Shown here: in pieces, positions 1 through 5,023 of the stretch
Layout of the letters: every line of letters starts with the position of its first letter
Numbering within the stretch: the stretch's first letter is position 1
From: Rhodospirillales bacterium
GTDB taxonomy: Bacteria > Pseudomonadota > Alphaproteobacteria > Acetobacterales > Acetobacteraceae
Reading direction: 5' to 3'
Assembly (NCBI GenBank): GCA_018971455.1
Contig: JAGXAV010000199.1
Span: forward strand, 1 to 5,023
DNA length: 5,023 bases
Translations under genes and position numbers: made by a program
The notes under the pieces: generated by a model
The model's input: the letters and a program-made list of their open reading frames with translations, nothing else
The model's database searches: none
What the model was told of the DNA's origin: nothing

Positions 1-1
1 C

Positions 2-1213
2 GACCGCGAGGGGCTGCGGGTGTTCCGCGCGCCACGCCCCACCTCGCTCGATCCGGCGGCGGATCAGCCCGGCCATGTCGAGCTCAAGCCGGTCGCCATC
101 GAGGATCTGCTGAACCGCCCGCAAGTGCCGCTGGACCGCGCGGGCATGGCGCGGCTGGTGCAGGGAAGGCGGGTGATGGTCACCGGCGCCGGCGGCAGCA
201 TCGGCGCCGAGCTGGCGCGCCAGGTGGCCGGGCTCGGCCCGGAGCTGCTCATCCTGCTCGACAATGGCGAGTTCGCGCTCTGGCAGATCGACCTCGAACT
301 CGCCGAGACGGCGCCGGCGGTGCCGCGCCGGGCGATCATCGCCGACATCCGCGACGAGGCGCGCATCCGCGCCACCATCGAGACGCTGCGCCCCGAGCTG
401 GTGTTCCATGCCGCCGCGCTGAAGCATGTGCCGATGGTTGAGGCCAATCCGCTCGAGGGGCTGCTGACCAACGCCATCGGCACCCGCATCGTCGCCGACG
501 CGGCGCGCGCGGCCGGCGCGGTGGCGATGGTGCTGATCTCGACGGACAAGGCGGTGAACCCGACCAGCGTGATGGGCGCCTCCAAGCGGCTGGCCGAGAT
601 GTACTGCCAGGCGCTCGACATCGCCGCCCTGGCCGCGGGTGCCGGCATGCGCTGCATTACGGTGCGTTTTGGCAACGTTCTCGGCAGCACCGGCTCGGTG
701 GTGCCGCTGTTCCAGCGCCAGCTGGCGCGCGGCGGGCCGCTGACGGTGACGCATCCCGACATGCAGCGCTATTTCATGACGGTGCGCGAGGCGGTCGGGC
801 TGGTGCTGCAGGCCAGCGTCGTCGGCACCGCGGCCGGCGCGGCCCAGGATGGCGGCATCTTCGTGCTCGACATGGGCGAGCCGGTGAAGATCGTCGATCT
901 GGCGCGCCAGATGATCCGCCTTGCCGGCCGGCGGCCGGACGAGGATGTGGAGATCCGCTTCACCGGCCTGCGGCCCGGCGAAAAGCTCTTCGAGGAGCTG
1001 TTCCATGGGCGCGAGCCGCCGACGCCGACCGGCCATCCCGGCCTGCTGATGGCCACCCCGCGCACCGCCGATCCGGCGATTGTCGGGCGGGCGCTCGACG
1101 AGATCGCGGCCTCCTGCCGCGCCGGCCAGAGCGACACGGCCCTCGCCGTGCTGGCGCGCCTGGTGCCCGAGTTCGACCACAACGCCACCGGCAGCATCGC
1201 CGCACGCGGCTGA
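2..1213 (+). CDS. Membrane-type UDP-sugar 4,6-dehydratase (CapD/WbpM/PglF-like polysaccharide biosynthesis protein), 5' end outside window
   Basis: The family makes UDP-4-keto-6-deoxy sugars, typically from UDP-GlcNAc, using bound NAD(P), as the first step to deoxyamino sugars of surface glycans. The frame is open to the left edge. The GTG at 20-22 is an internal valine, not a start, because the upstream codons continue the family linker. Full-length members have about 600-650 residues with N-terminal membrane helices and a first nucleotide-binding domain; only 403 residues are visible. Counting that valine as residue 1: the linker ELKPVAIEDLL (21-31) is typical of the membrane-type members; the Rossmann glycine motif TGAGGSIG is at 55-62; STDKAVNP (174-181) carries the catalytic Asp-Lys; VMGASKR (184-190) has Met where classical SDRs have Tyr, followed by the conserved Lys; RFGNVLGS (217-224) and GLRPGEKLFEEL (316-327) are further family signatures. 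Family assignment is secure; the exact UDP-sugar substrate is inferred. The aminotransferase gene follows after 3 bases, suggesting one operon. Confidence 0.93.
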   Translation, partial: DREGLRVFRAPRPTSLDPAADQPGHVELKPVAIEDLLNRPQVPLDRAGMARLVQGRRVMVTGAGGSIGAELARQVAGLGPELLILLDNGEFALWQIDLELAETAPAVPRRAIIADIRDEARIRATIETLRPELVFHAAALKHVPMVEANPLEGLLTNAIGTRIVADAARAAGAVAMVLISTDKAVNPTSVMGASKRLAEMYCQALDIAALAAGAGMRCITVRFGNVLGSTGSVVPLFQRQLARGGPLTVTHPDMQRYFMTVREAVGLVLQASVVGTAAGAAQDGGIFVLDMGEPVKIVDLARQMIRLAGRRPDEDVEIRFTGLRPGEKLFEELFHGREPPTPTGHPGLLMATPRTADPAIVGRALDEIAASCRAGQSDTALAVLARLVPEFDHNATGSIAARG

Positions 1214-1216
1214 AAG

Positions 1217-2365
1217 ATGAGCATGAACGACCCACAGGCCCGGCCGATCCCGTTTCTCGACCTCAAGGCCCAGCAGGCGCGCATCGCCGCCGACCTGCGT
1301 CCACGGCTGGAGGCGGTGCTGGCGCATTGCCAGTTCATCCTCGGCCCGGAGGTGGCCGAACTCGAAGCCAGGCTCGGCGAATATTGCGGGGCGGCGCATT
1401 GCGTCACCGTCAGCTCGGGCACCGACGCGTTGCAGATCGCCCTGATGGCCGAGGGCATCGGGCGGGGCGACGCGGTGTTCCTGCCCGCCTTCACCTACAC
1501 CGCGACCGCCGAGGTGCCGCTGCTGCTGGGCGCCACGCCGGTCTTCGTCGATGTCGATCCCCGCAGCTTCCAGATCGACCCCGCGGCGCTGGCCGCGCGC
1601 GTCGCCGCGGTGCGGGCGGCCGGGCGGCTGCGGCCGCGCGCCATCATCGGGGTGGATCTCTTCGGCCAGCCCGCCGACTGGCCGGCGATCGCGGCGATCG
1701 CGGCGCGCGAGGGGCTGTTCACGCTGGATGATTGCGCCCAGAGCTTCGGCGCCAGCCTGCACGGCCGCAAGCTGGGCAGCGCCGCCGATGCCACCGCGAC
1801 CAGCTTCTTTCCGTCAAAGCCGCTTGGCGCCTACGGCGATGGCGGCGCGCTGTTCACCGAAAGCGCCGAGCGCGCGGCGCTCTATCGCAGCCTGCGCACG
1901 CATGGCGAGGGCACGACGCGCTACGAGGTGCTGCGCACCGGCATGAACGGGCGGCTCGACACGCTGCAGGCCGCCGTCCTGCTCAGCAAAATGACCGTGT
2001 TCGACGACGAGCTGGCGATTCGCGAGCGCATTGCCCGGCTCTATGATTCGCGCCTCGGCAACGCCGTGGCAACGCCCGTGCGGGTGGCGGATTCGACGGC
2101 GGCATGGGCGATCTACGCCATTCTGCTGCGCGACACGCAGGCCCGCACGCGGGTGCAGGATGGGCTGCGCGGGCAGGGCGTGCCGACGGCGATCTACTAT
2201 CCCCGCCCGCTGCACCTCCAGCCGGCCTACGCCCACGCCCATGACGGCGCCGCCCTGCCGGTGAGCGAGGATCTCGCCGGGCGCATCCTCGCCCTGCCGA
2301 TCCACCCCGACCTCACCGACCAGGACGTGGCGCGGATCAGCGATGCGGTGCTGGCGCTGGTGTGA
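1217..2365 (+). CDS. DegT/DnrJ/EryC1/StrS-family PLP-dependent sugar aminotransferase
   Basis: This predicted cytosolic enzyme transfers an amino group, usually from glutamate, to a keto group of a nucleotide-linked sugar. At 382 residues it has the normal family length. It opens with IPFLDLKAQQ (11-20), typical of the WbpE/PglE-like branch. SSGTDAL (66-72) forms the phosphate-binding segment. DDCAQS (171-176) supplies the Asp and Gln that contact the PLP ring. SFFPSKPLGAYGDGGA (196-211) holds the internal-aldimine lysine, K201. GMNGRLDTLQAA (242-253) is the conserved segment after it. The start lies 3 bases after the dehydratase stop and has no strong Shine-Dalgarno, so coupled translation is likely; an in-frame ATG at 1223 would shorten it by two residues. 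Its partner could supply a 4-keto-6-deoxy substrate (as PglF feeds PglE), but the opening also resembles WbpE, which acts on a 3-keto uronic acid. The regiochemistry cannot be decided here. Confidence 0.93.
   Translation: MSMNDPQARPIPFLDLKAQQARIAADLRPRLEAVLAHCQFILGPEVAELEARLGEYCGAAHCVTVSSGTDALQIALMAEGIGRGDAVFLPAFTYTATAEVPLLLGATPVFVDVDPRSFQIDPAALAARVAAVRAAGRLRPRAIIGVDLFGQPADWPAIAAIAAREGLFTLDDCAQSFGASLHGRKLGSAADATATSFFPSKPLGAYGDGGALFTESAERAALYRSLRTHGEGTTRYEVLRTGMNGRLDTLQAAVLLSKMTVFDDELAIRERIARLYDSRLGNAVATPVRVADSTAAWAIYAILLRDTQARTRVQDGLRGQGVPTAIYYPRPLHLQPAYAHAHDGAALPVSEDLAGRILALPIHPDLTDQDVARISDAVLALV
1685..1702 (+). repeat. In-frame 9-bp tandem duplication inside the aminotransferase gene
   Basis: The 9-mer GCGATCGCG occurs twice back to back and encodes Ala-Ile-Ala twice (residues 157-162), in a helix between the glycine-containing loop and the DDCAQS motif. 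It keeps the reading frame and each copy contains the palindrome GCGATCGC. It is probably codon-bias low complexity or a small slippage duplication with no regulatory meaning. Confidence 0.5.
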
Positions 2366-2382
2366 GATCCTCGCCGTGCCAA

Positions 2383-2404
2383 CGCCGCGGCGGGCGCGGC
2401 GCCC
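2383..2404. terminator. Possible GC-rich hairpin between convergent genes
   Basis: This lies in the 67-bp gap between two converging stop codons. CGCCGCGGCG (2383-2392) is a perfect palindrome. It abuts a short hairpin with stem GGGCG (2392-2396) pairing with CGCCC (2400-2404) around a 3-base loop. No T-tract follows on either strand, so this is not a canonical intrinsic terminator. It could act as a weak bidirectional terminator or a 3'-end stabiliser. Such structures arise easily by chance at this GC content. Confidence 0.25.
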
Positions 2405-2446
2405 TCAATAGGTCGCCCTCAGCAGGTCGCGTTCAATAGGTCGCGC
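2405..2446. repeat. Three tandem copies of a 14-bp unit overlapping the SDR stop codon
   Basis: Three contiguous units can be aligned: TCAATAGGTCGCCC (2405-2418), TCAGCAGGTCGCGT (2419-2432) and TCAATAGGTCGCGC (2433-2446). Units 1 and 3 differ at one position; unit 2 is more diverged but keeps the register. Unit 3 is the last four codons and stop of the SDR read in reverse (Ala-Thr-Tyr-stop plus flanking bases). On the minus strand each unit ends in TGA, so the coding end has been copied twice into the 3' untranslated region. The 14-bp period is not a multiple of three, so the copies fall in other frames. Confidence 0.8.
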
Positions 2447-3176
2447 GGCCGCCGGAGCAGTCGAACACCGCCCCCGTGCTGAAGCTCGCCTCCTCGCTGC
2501 ACAGCCAGGTGACCAGGCTCGCCACCTCGTCGGCGGTGCCGAAGCGGCCCATCGGGATCTTGCTCAGCATCATCGCGATCTGCGCCTCGCTCATCTGCGC
2601 GAAGAGCGGCGTGCGCACCGCGGCGGGGGCGACGCAGTTCACCCGGATGTCGGTCTGCGCCAGCTCCTTGCCGAGCGACTTGGTCAGCCCGATCACCGCC
2701 GCCTTGGAGGCCGAATAGGCGCTGGCATTGGCGTTGCCTTCCTTGCCGGCGATGGAGGCGATGTTGACGATGCGCCCGGTGCCGCGCGCCAGCATGTGGG
2801 GCAGCACGGCGCGGCAGCAGTAGAACAGCGCGTTGACGTTGATATCCATCACCTGCTGCCAGGCGGCGAGCGGGTATTCCCAGGCCGGCATGTTCGGCCC
2901 GGTGATGCCGGCGCTGGCGACCAGGATGTCGATGCGCCCGAGGGCGGCCAGGGTCGCCTCGGTGGCCCGCGCGACGGCATCGGCCTGCGTCAGGTCGAGC
3001 CGCTCGGCATGGGCCGACGGCGCGCGGGCGAGCGCGTCGGCGTCGCGGTCCCAGAGGGCCACGCGGGCGCCTTCGTCGGCGAGGCGCCGGGCGATCGCGG
3101 CACCGATGCCGGAGACGCCGCCGGTGACCACGGCCACCTTGTCGGCGAAGCGCGGGGTGGCGAGGTGGGCCGTCAT
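2433..3176 (-). CDS. NAD-type classical short-chain dehydrogenase/reductase (SDR), probably sugar or sugar-acid dehydrogenase
   Basis: This 247-residue protein has the standard length for a classical SDR (FabG-like fold, usually a cytosolic tetramer). TGGVSGIG (18-25) is the cofactor glycine motif. D43 after the second strand (ALWDRD) favours NAD over NADP. ASAG (87-90) replaces the usual NNAG. The catalytic tetrad is N113, S141, Y154 and K158 (YSASK), so it should be active. The C-terminus ends SGGRATY, which I associate with SDRs in non-phosphorylative sugar pathways, for example keto-deoxy-sugar-acid dehydrogenases; that association is from memory. The ATG lies one base after the stop of the upstream lyase gene. 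A G-rich stretch (GGGGGA, complement of 3183-3188) sits 6 bases before it, inside the lyase's last codons, implying translational coupling. The substrate is unknown; a hydroxyl/keto oxidoreduction on the same sugar-acid pathway as the lyase is the likely role. A generic database label such as 3-oxoacyl-ACP reductase would be misleading. Confidence 0.93.
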   Translation of the reverse strand: MTAHLATPRFADKVAVVTGGVSGIGAAIARRLADEGARVALWDRDADALARAPSAHAERLDLTQADAVARATEATLAALGRIDILVASAGITGPNMPAWEYPLAAWQQVMDINVNALFYCCRAVLPHMLARGTGRIVNIASIAGKEGNANASAYSASKAAVIGLTKSLGKELAQTDIRVNCVAPAAVRTPLFAQMSEAQIAMMLSKIPMGRFGTADEVASLVTWLCSEEASFSTGAVFDCSGGRATY

Positions 3177-3177
3177 G

Positions 3178-4101
3178 TCATGTCCCCCAGCGAAGCACGA
3201 GCGGGTCGAGCCCGCGGGCGATTTCCAGCAACCCGGCGCGGGCCGCCGGATGCAGCGGCGGCTGCGGCGCGCGCAGCATGTCCGACGCGATCACGCCGCC
3301 CTCGCGCATCAGCGCCTTGCAGGCGGCGATGCCGCATTGGCGATTCTCGTAGTTGATCAGCGGCAGCCAGCGCTGATAGGCGGCCATCGCATCGGCGCGG
3401 CGGCCGGCGGCGTAGGCGTCGGTGATCTCGCGGATGCCGTCGGGATAGCCGCCGCCGGTCATCGCGCCGGTGGCGCCGGCATCGAGATCGGCCATCAGGG
3501 TGATCCCCTCCTCGCCATCCCACGGGCCCTCGATCGCGGTGCCGCCAAGGGCGATCAGCTCGCGCAGCTTGGCGGCCGCACCCGCCACCTCGATCTTGAA
3601 ATAGGCGACCTGGGCGATCTCGCGCGCCATGGCGGCGAGGAAGGCGGCCGAGAGCGGCGTGCCGGCGACCGGCGCGTCCTGGATCATGATGGGAATCGAG
3701 ATCGCGTCCGACACGGCCTGGAAGAAGGCGCGGATGCCGGCCTCGGCCACGCGGAAGGTGGCGCCGTGATAGGGCGGCATGACCATCACCATCGCCGCCC
3801 CCGCCGCCTGCGCCGCCCTGCTGCGCGCGGCACAGATGGCGGTGCTGAAATGGCTGGTGGTGACGATGACCGGCACGCGGCCGGCGACGTGATCGAGGGC
3901 GAGGTGCATCACGCTGTCGCGCTCGGCGTCGGACAGCGCGAACTGCTCGGAGTAATTGGCCAGGATGCACAGCCCCTCGGAGCCGGCATCGATCATGAAG
4001 TCGATGGCGCGCCGCTGGCCGGCGGGATCGAGCGCGCCCGCGGCATCGAAGATGGTGGGCACGACGGGAAAAACCCCGCGATAGGGCCGGGTGCTGGTCA
4101 T
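3178..4101 (-). CDS. DapA-superfamily aldolase/dehydratase, probable L-2-keto-3-deoxyarabonate dehydratase
   Basis: This is a class I (Schiff-base) TIM-barrel enzyme of the DHDPS/NAL superfamily, 307 residues long, normal for the family. K169 in VAYFKIE is the Schiff-base lysine. Y111 in MPPYHGA corresponds to the catalytic tyrosine of DapA. The usual GTTGE segment is replaced by ILANYSEQF (46-54), and the arginine that binds aspartate semialdehyde in DapA is absent (QDAPVAGT, 141-148), so it is not a lysine-biosynthesis enzyme. EGPWDGEEG (191-199) and GAMTGGGYPDG (212-222) line the rest of the barrel mouth. The overall sequence strongly recalls Azospirillum-type L-2-keto-3-deoxyarabonate dehydratase, which converts L-KDA to alpha-ketoglutarate semialdehyde; this identity is from memory and less certain than the superfamily. 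The start at 4101 was chosen because a strong GGAGGAG lies 8 bases upstream; a longer frame to 4161 adds 20 unconserved residues and has no such site. It is the first gene of a two-gene operon with the SDR. Confidence 0.9.
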   Translation of the reverse strand: MTSTRPYRGVFPVVPTIFDAAGALDPAGQRRAIDFMIDAGSEGLCILANYSEQFALSDAERDSVMHLALDHVAGRVPVIVTTSHFSTAICAARSRAAQAAGAAMVMVMPPYHGATFRVAEAGIRAFFQAVSDAISIPIMIQDAPVAGTPLSAAFLAAMAREIAQVAYFKIEVAGAAAKLRELIALGGTAIEGPWDGEEGITLMADLDAGATGAMTGGGYPDGIREITDAYAAGRRADAMAAYQRWLPLINYENRQCGIAACKALMREGGVIASDMLRAPQPPLHPAARAGLLEIARGLDPLVLRWGT

Positions 4102-4109
4102 GCGGCGAT

Positions 4110-4116
4110 CTCCTCC
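4110..4116 (-). promoter_or_regulatory. Strong Shine-Dalgarno for the DapA-family lyase gene
   Basis: On the minus strand the sequence reads GGAGGAG, a near-perfect anti-16S match, 8 bases before the ATG at 4101. It decides the start of the lyase gene against the longer in-frame alternative at 4161. Confidence 0.85.
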
Positions 4117-4132
4117 CGGGGCATTCCGCGGA

Positions 4133-4161
4133 ACCTTATGGCCCGGGCCGCCATCTGCCAA
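4133..4161 (-). promoter_or_regulatory. Candidate sigma70-type promoter for the lyase-SDR operon
   Basis: On the minus strand a TTGGCA box (complement of 4156-4161) resembles the -35 consensus. Downstream is either TAAGGT at 17-base spacing (4133-4138) or the better match CATAAG at 15 bases (4135-4140). Transcription would start near 4125, about 25 bases before the ATG. This is consensus matching only and is weak in GC-rich DNA. Confidence 0.35.
4138..4154. promoter_or_regulatory. Inverted repeat ATGGC-N7-GCCAT, possible operator
   Basis: The arms ATGGC (4138-4142) and GCCAT (4150-4154) flank seven bases, and the overlapping GGCCCGGGCC (4140-4149) is itself a perfect palindrome. The element lies between and overlapping the candidate -35 and -10 boxes of the lyase operon, where a repressor would bind. 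No regulator gene is in the window to pair it with. Confidence 0.3.
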
Positions 4162-4176
4162 CCCATGGGCGGCGGC

Positions 4177-4204
4177 TTTGCAACCGGCCCGGAGCGACTA
4201 TTCT
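4177..4204 (+). promoter_or_regulatory. Candidate sigma70-type promoter for the S9 peptidase gene
   Basis: TTTGCA (4177-4182) and TATTCT (4199-4204) are separated by 16 bases, each matching four of six consensus positions. This short stretch is locally more AT-rich than its surroundings. It predicts a leader of about 60 bases before the ATG at 4272. It is supported by consensus matching only. Confidence 0.35.
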
Positions 4205-4213
4205 CCATGAGAG

Positions 4214-4225
4214 ATCGGCTCCGAT
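4214..4225. promoter_or_regulatory. Short inverted repeat ATCGG-N2-CCGAT in the peptidase leader
   Basis: The perfect 5-bp arms ATCGG (4214-4218) and CCGAT (4221-4225) lie just downstream of the predicted transcription start of the peptidase gene. They are followed at once by a second palindrome, GCGATCGC (4226-4233). The site could be an operator or a small hairpin, but is short enough to be chance. Confidence 0.25.
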
Positions 4226-4260
4226 GCGATCGCCTCAACAGCTTGGCCCAATGAACCGGC

Positions 4261-4266
4261 AAGGAA
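4261..4266 (+). promoter_or_regulatory. Shine-Dalgarno for the S9 peptidase gene
   Basis: AAGGAA lies 5 bases before the ATG at 4272. Other in-frame ATGs at 4224, 4251 and 4266 lack a site at proper spacing, and the 4266 one overlaps this motif, so 4272 is the best start. Confidence 0.65.
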
Positions 4267-4271
4267 TGATC

Positions 4272-5023
4272 ATGCCCGTCGCCACCGATGCCTGGGTGCG
4301 CATCAGCGCCGCCACGTCGCCCAGTTTCTCCAAGGACGGACAGCGCCTGTTCCATCTGCGCGGCGCCGGGCTGGCGCAGGTCTGGGTGATGGATCTCGAT
4401 GGCGGAAATGCCCGCCAGCTCAGCTTCCATGACGAGAAGGTGGCCTTCCTGCGCCGCTGCCCGGCCGATGACCGGCTGATATGGGGCGTCGATGCGGGCG
4501 GTGACGAGCGGCAGCAATTCGTGCTGCTCGAATCCGGCGCTGCACCCCGCGCGCTCACCGCCGCACCGGAGGTGATCCATGATTTCGGCGCCTGGTCGGC
4601 CGATGGCGCGCGCATCGCCTTCGCCGCCAATGACCGGGACGAGCGCTTCCATGACGTCAGCCTGCTCGACCTGGCCAGCGGCGGGCGGGTGCGGCTGATG
4701 GAAGGGCCGGGGACGGTCAGCGTCACCAACTGGAATGCCGAGCTCAACCTGCTCGTCGTCATCGAGGATTTCAGCAGCACCGACCAGCGCCTCTGGCTGC
4801 TCGACGCCGCCACCGGCGCGGCGCGCATGCTGCCCCGCCCCTCGGCCACCCGCTATGCCGCCACCCGCTTCGTCGGCGGCGAGCTGCTCGGGCTGACCGA
4901 CCATGGCGGCGCCGCGTTCATGCGCCTGTGCCGCATCGATACGAACACGGGCGACGTGGCGCCGATCCATGCGCCGGCGAGGCGCGACGTCGAGGCGTGG
5001 GCGATGTCGGCGGATGGCCGGCT
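4272..5023 (+). CDS. S9-family (prolyl oligopeptidase-like) peptidase, N-terminal beta-propeller part; 3' end outside window
   Basis: The frame begins MPVATDAWVRIS and stays open to the right edge, giving 250 residues. Repeated propeller blades of the TolB/PD40 type are visible: SPSFSKDGQRL (16-26) leading to QVWVMDLDGG (36-45); GAWSADGARIAFAAND (106-121) leading to VSLLDLASG (129-137); and WAMSADGRL (243-251) at the edge. RLWLLDAATG (173-182) ends another blade. In S9 peptidases (dipeptidyl/acylaminoacyl-peptidase-like, usually 600-700 residues) this propeller gates a C-terminal alpha/beta-hydrolase domain carrying Ser-Asp-His, which is not in the window, so the peptidase call is inferred from the propeller. 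A TolB-like or other propeller-only protein is the alternative. No signal peptide is evident, suggesting a cytosolic enzyme. It is divergently transcribed from the lyase-SDR operon; shared regulation is possible, but no functional link is evident. Confidence 0.8.
   Translation, partial: MPVATDAWVRISAATSPSFSKDGQRLFHLRGAGLAQVWVMDLDGGNARQLSFHDEKVAFLRRCPADDRLIWGVDAGGDERQQFVLLESGAAPRALTAAPEVIHDFGAWSADGARIAFAANDRDERFHDVSLLDLASGGRVRLMEGPGTVSVTNWNAELNLLVVIEDFSSTDQRLWLLDAATGAARMLPRPSATRYAATRFVGGELLGLTDHGGAAFMRLCRIDTNTGDVAPIHAPARRDVEAWAMSADGR

Noticed and set aside
20..22. GTG as the start of the dehydratase
   Set aside because: The frame is open to the window edge, with family-like codons just before it, and the protein would lack the membrane and first nucleotide-binding domains. 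The GTG is an internal valine.
64..762. Open frame on the - strand opposite the dehydratase
   Set aside because: The Ser/Ala/Arg-rich translation is typical of an antisense shadow; the + strand frame carries all dehydratase motifs.
1685..1702. GCGATCGC doublet as a functional octamer such as a HIP1-like element
   Set aside because: It encodes Ala-Ile-Ala twice in frame, and in GC-rich DNA such octamers are expected. Only one more copy (4226-4233) was noticed in the window.
3173..3970. Second - strand frame within the lyase gene
   Set aside because: The Arg-rich product has no motif, whereas the overlapping frame has the Schiff-base lysine and tyrosine in correct context.
4102..4161. 20-residue N-terminal extension of the lyase
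   Set aside because: The residues are not family-like, there is no Shine-Dalgarno before 4161, and a strong one lies before 4101. The extension would also cover the candidate promoter.
2833..4254. Long open frame on the + strand (473 codons) opposite the SDR and lyase genes
   Set aside because: It is antisense to two genes with clear family motifs. Its translation is low-complexity, rich in Gly, Ala, Arg and His with no recognisable domain, as expected from an antisense frame in GC3-biased DNA.
4098..4970. Open frame on the - strand (290 codons) across the peptidase gene
   Set aside because: It lies opposite the propeller-encoding frame, and its Gly/Ala/His/Asp-rich product shows no family motif. 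It would also run through the divergent promoter region and into the start of the lyase gene.

Overview
This is a GC-rich (roughly 70% by eye), densely coded bacterial chromosomal window. Codon use is strongly GC3-biased, and the gene families suggest an alphaproteobacterium, perhaps of the Acetobacteraceae/Azospirillum type; that placement is inference. There are five protein genes, two of them cut by the window edges. I see no RNA gene, mobile element, CRISPR array or phage gene.

Left block (2-2365, + strand) is nucleotide-sugar biosynthesis. It starts with the C-terminal two thirds of a membrane-type UDP-sugar 4,6-dehydratase (CapD/WbpM/PglF-like), whose N-terminus lies off the left edge. 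Three bases later comes a complete PLP-dependent DegT/DnrJ/EryC1/StrS sugar aminotransferase. The pair fits synthesis of an amino- or diamino-deoxy sugar for a surface polysaccharide or protein glycan.

Middle block (2433-4101, - strand) is a two-gene catabolic operon. Its first gene encodes a DapA-superfamily lyase that keeps the Schiff-base lysine and catalytic tyrosine but has lost the DapA substrate motifs. It resembles L-2-keto-3-deoxyarabonate dehydratase of the non-phosphorylated L-arabinose pathway. One base after it comes a classical NAD-type short-chain dehydrogenase ending in SGGRATY. They probably act together on a keto-deoxy sugar acid. The block converges on the left block across a 67-bp gap holding a GC-rich hairpin and a 14-bp tandem repeat that copies the end of the SDR gene.

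Right block: a 170-bp divergent intergenic region (4102-4271) carries plausible promoters in both directions and short inverted repeats. It is followed by the beta-propeller N-terminus of an S9-family (prolyl oligopeptidase-like) peptidase on the + strand, which runs off the right edge before its catalytic domain.

Overall this looks like ordinary accessory metabolism. The points most worth a second look are the reassigned DapA-family active site paired with the SDR, and the triple 14-bp repeat at the SDR stop codon. I found no evidence for a wholly new system.
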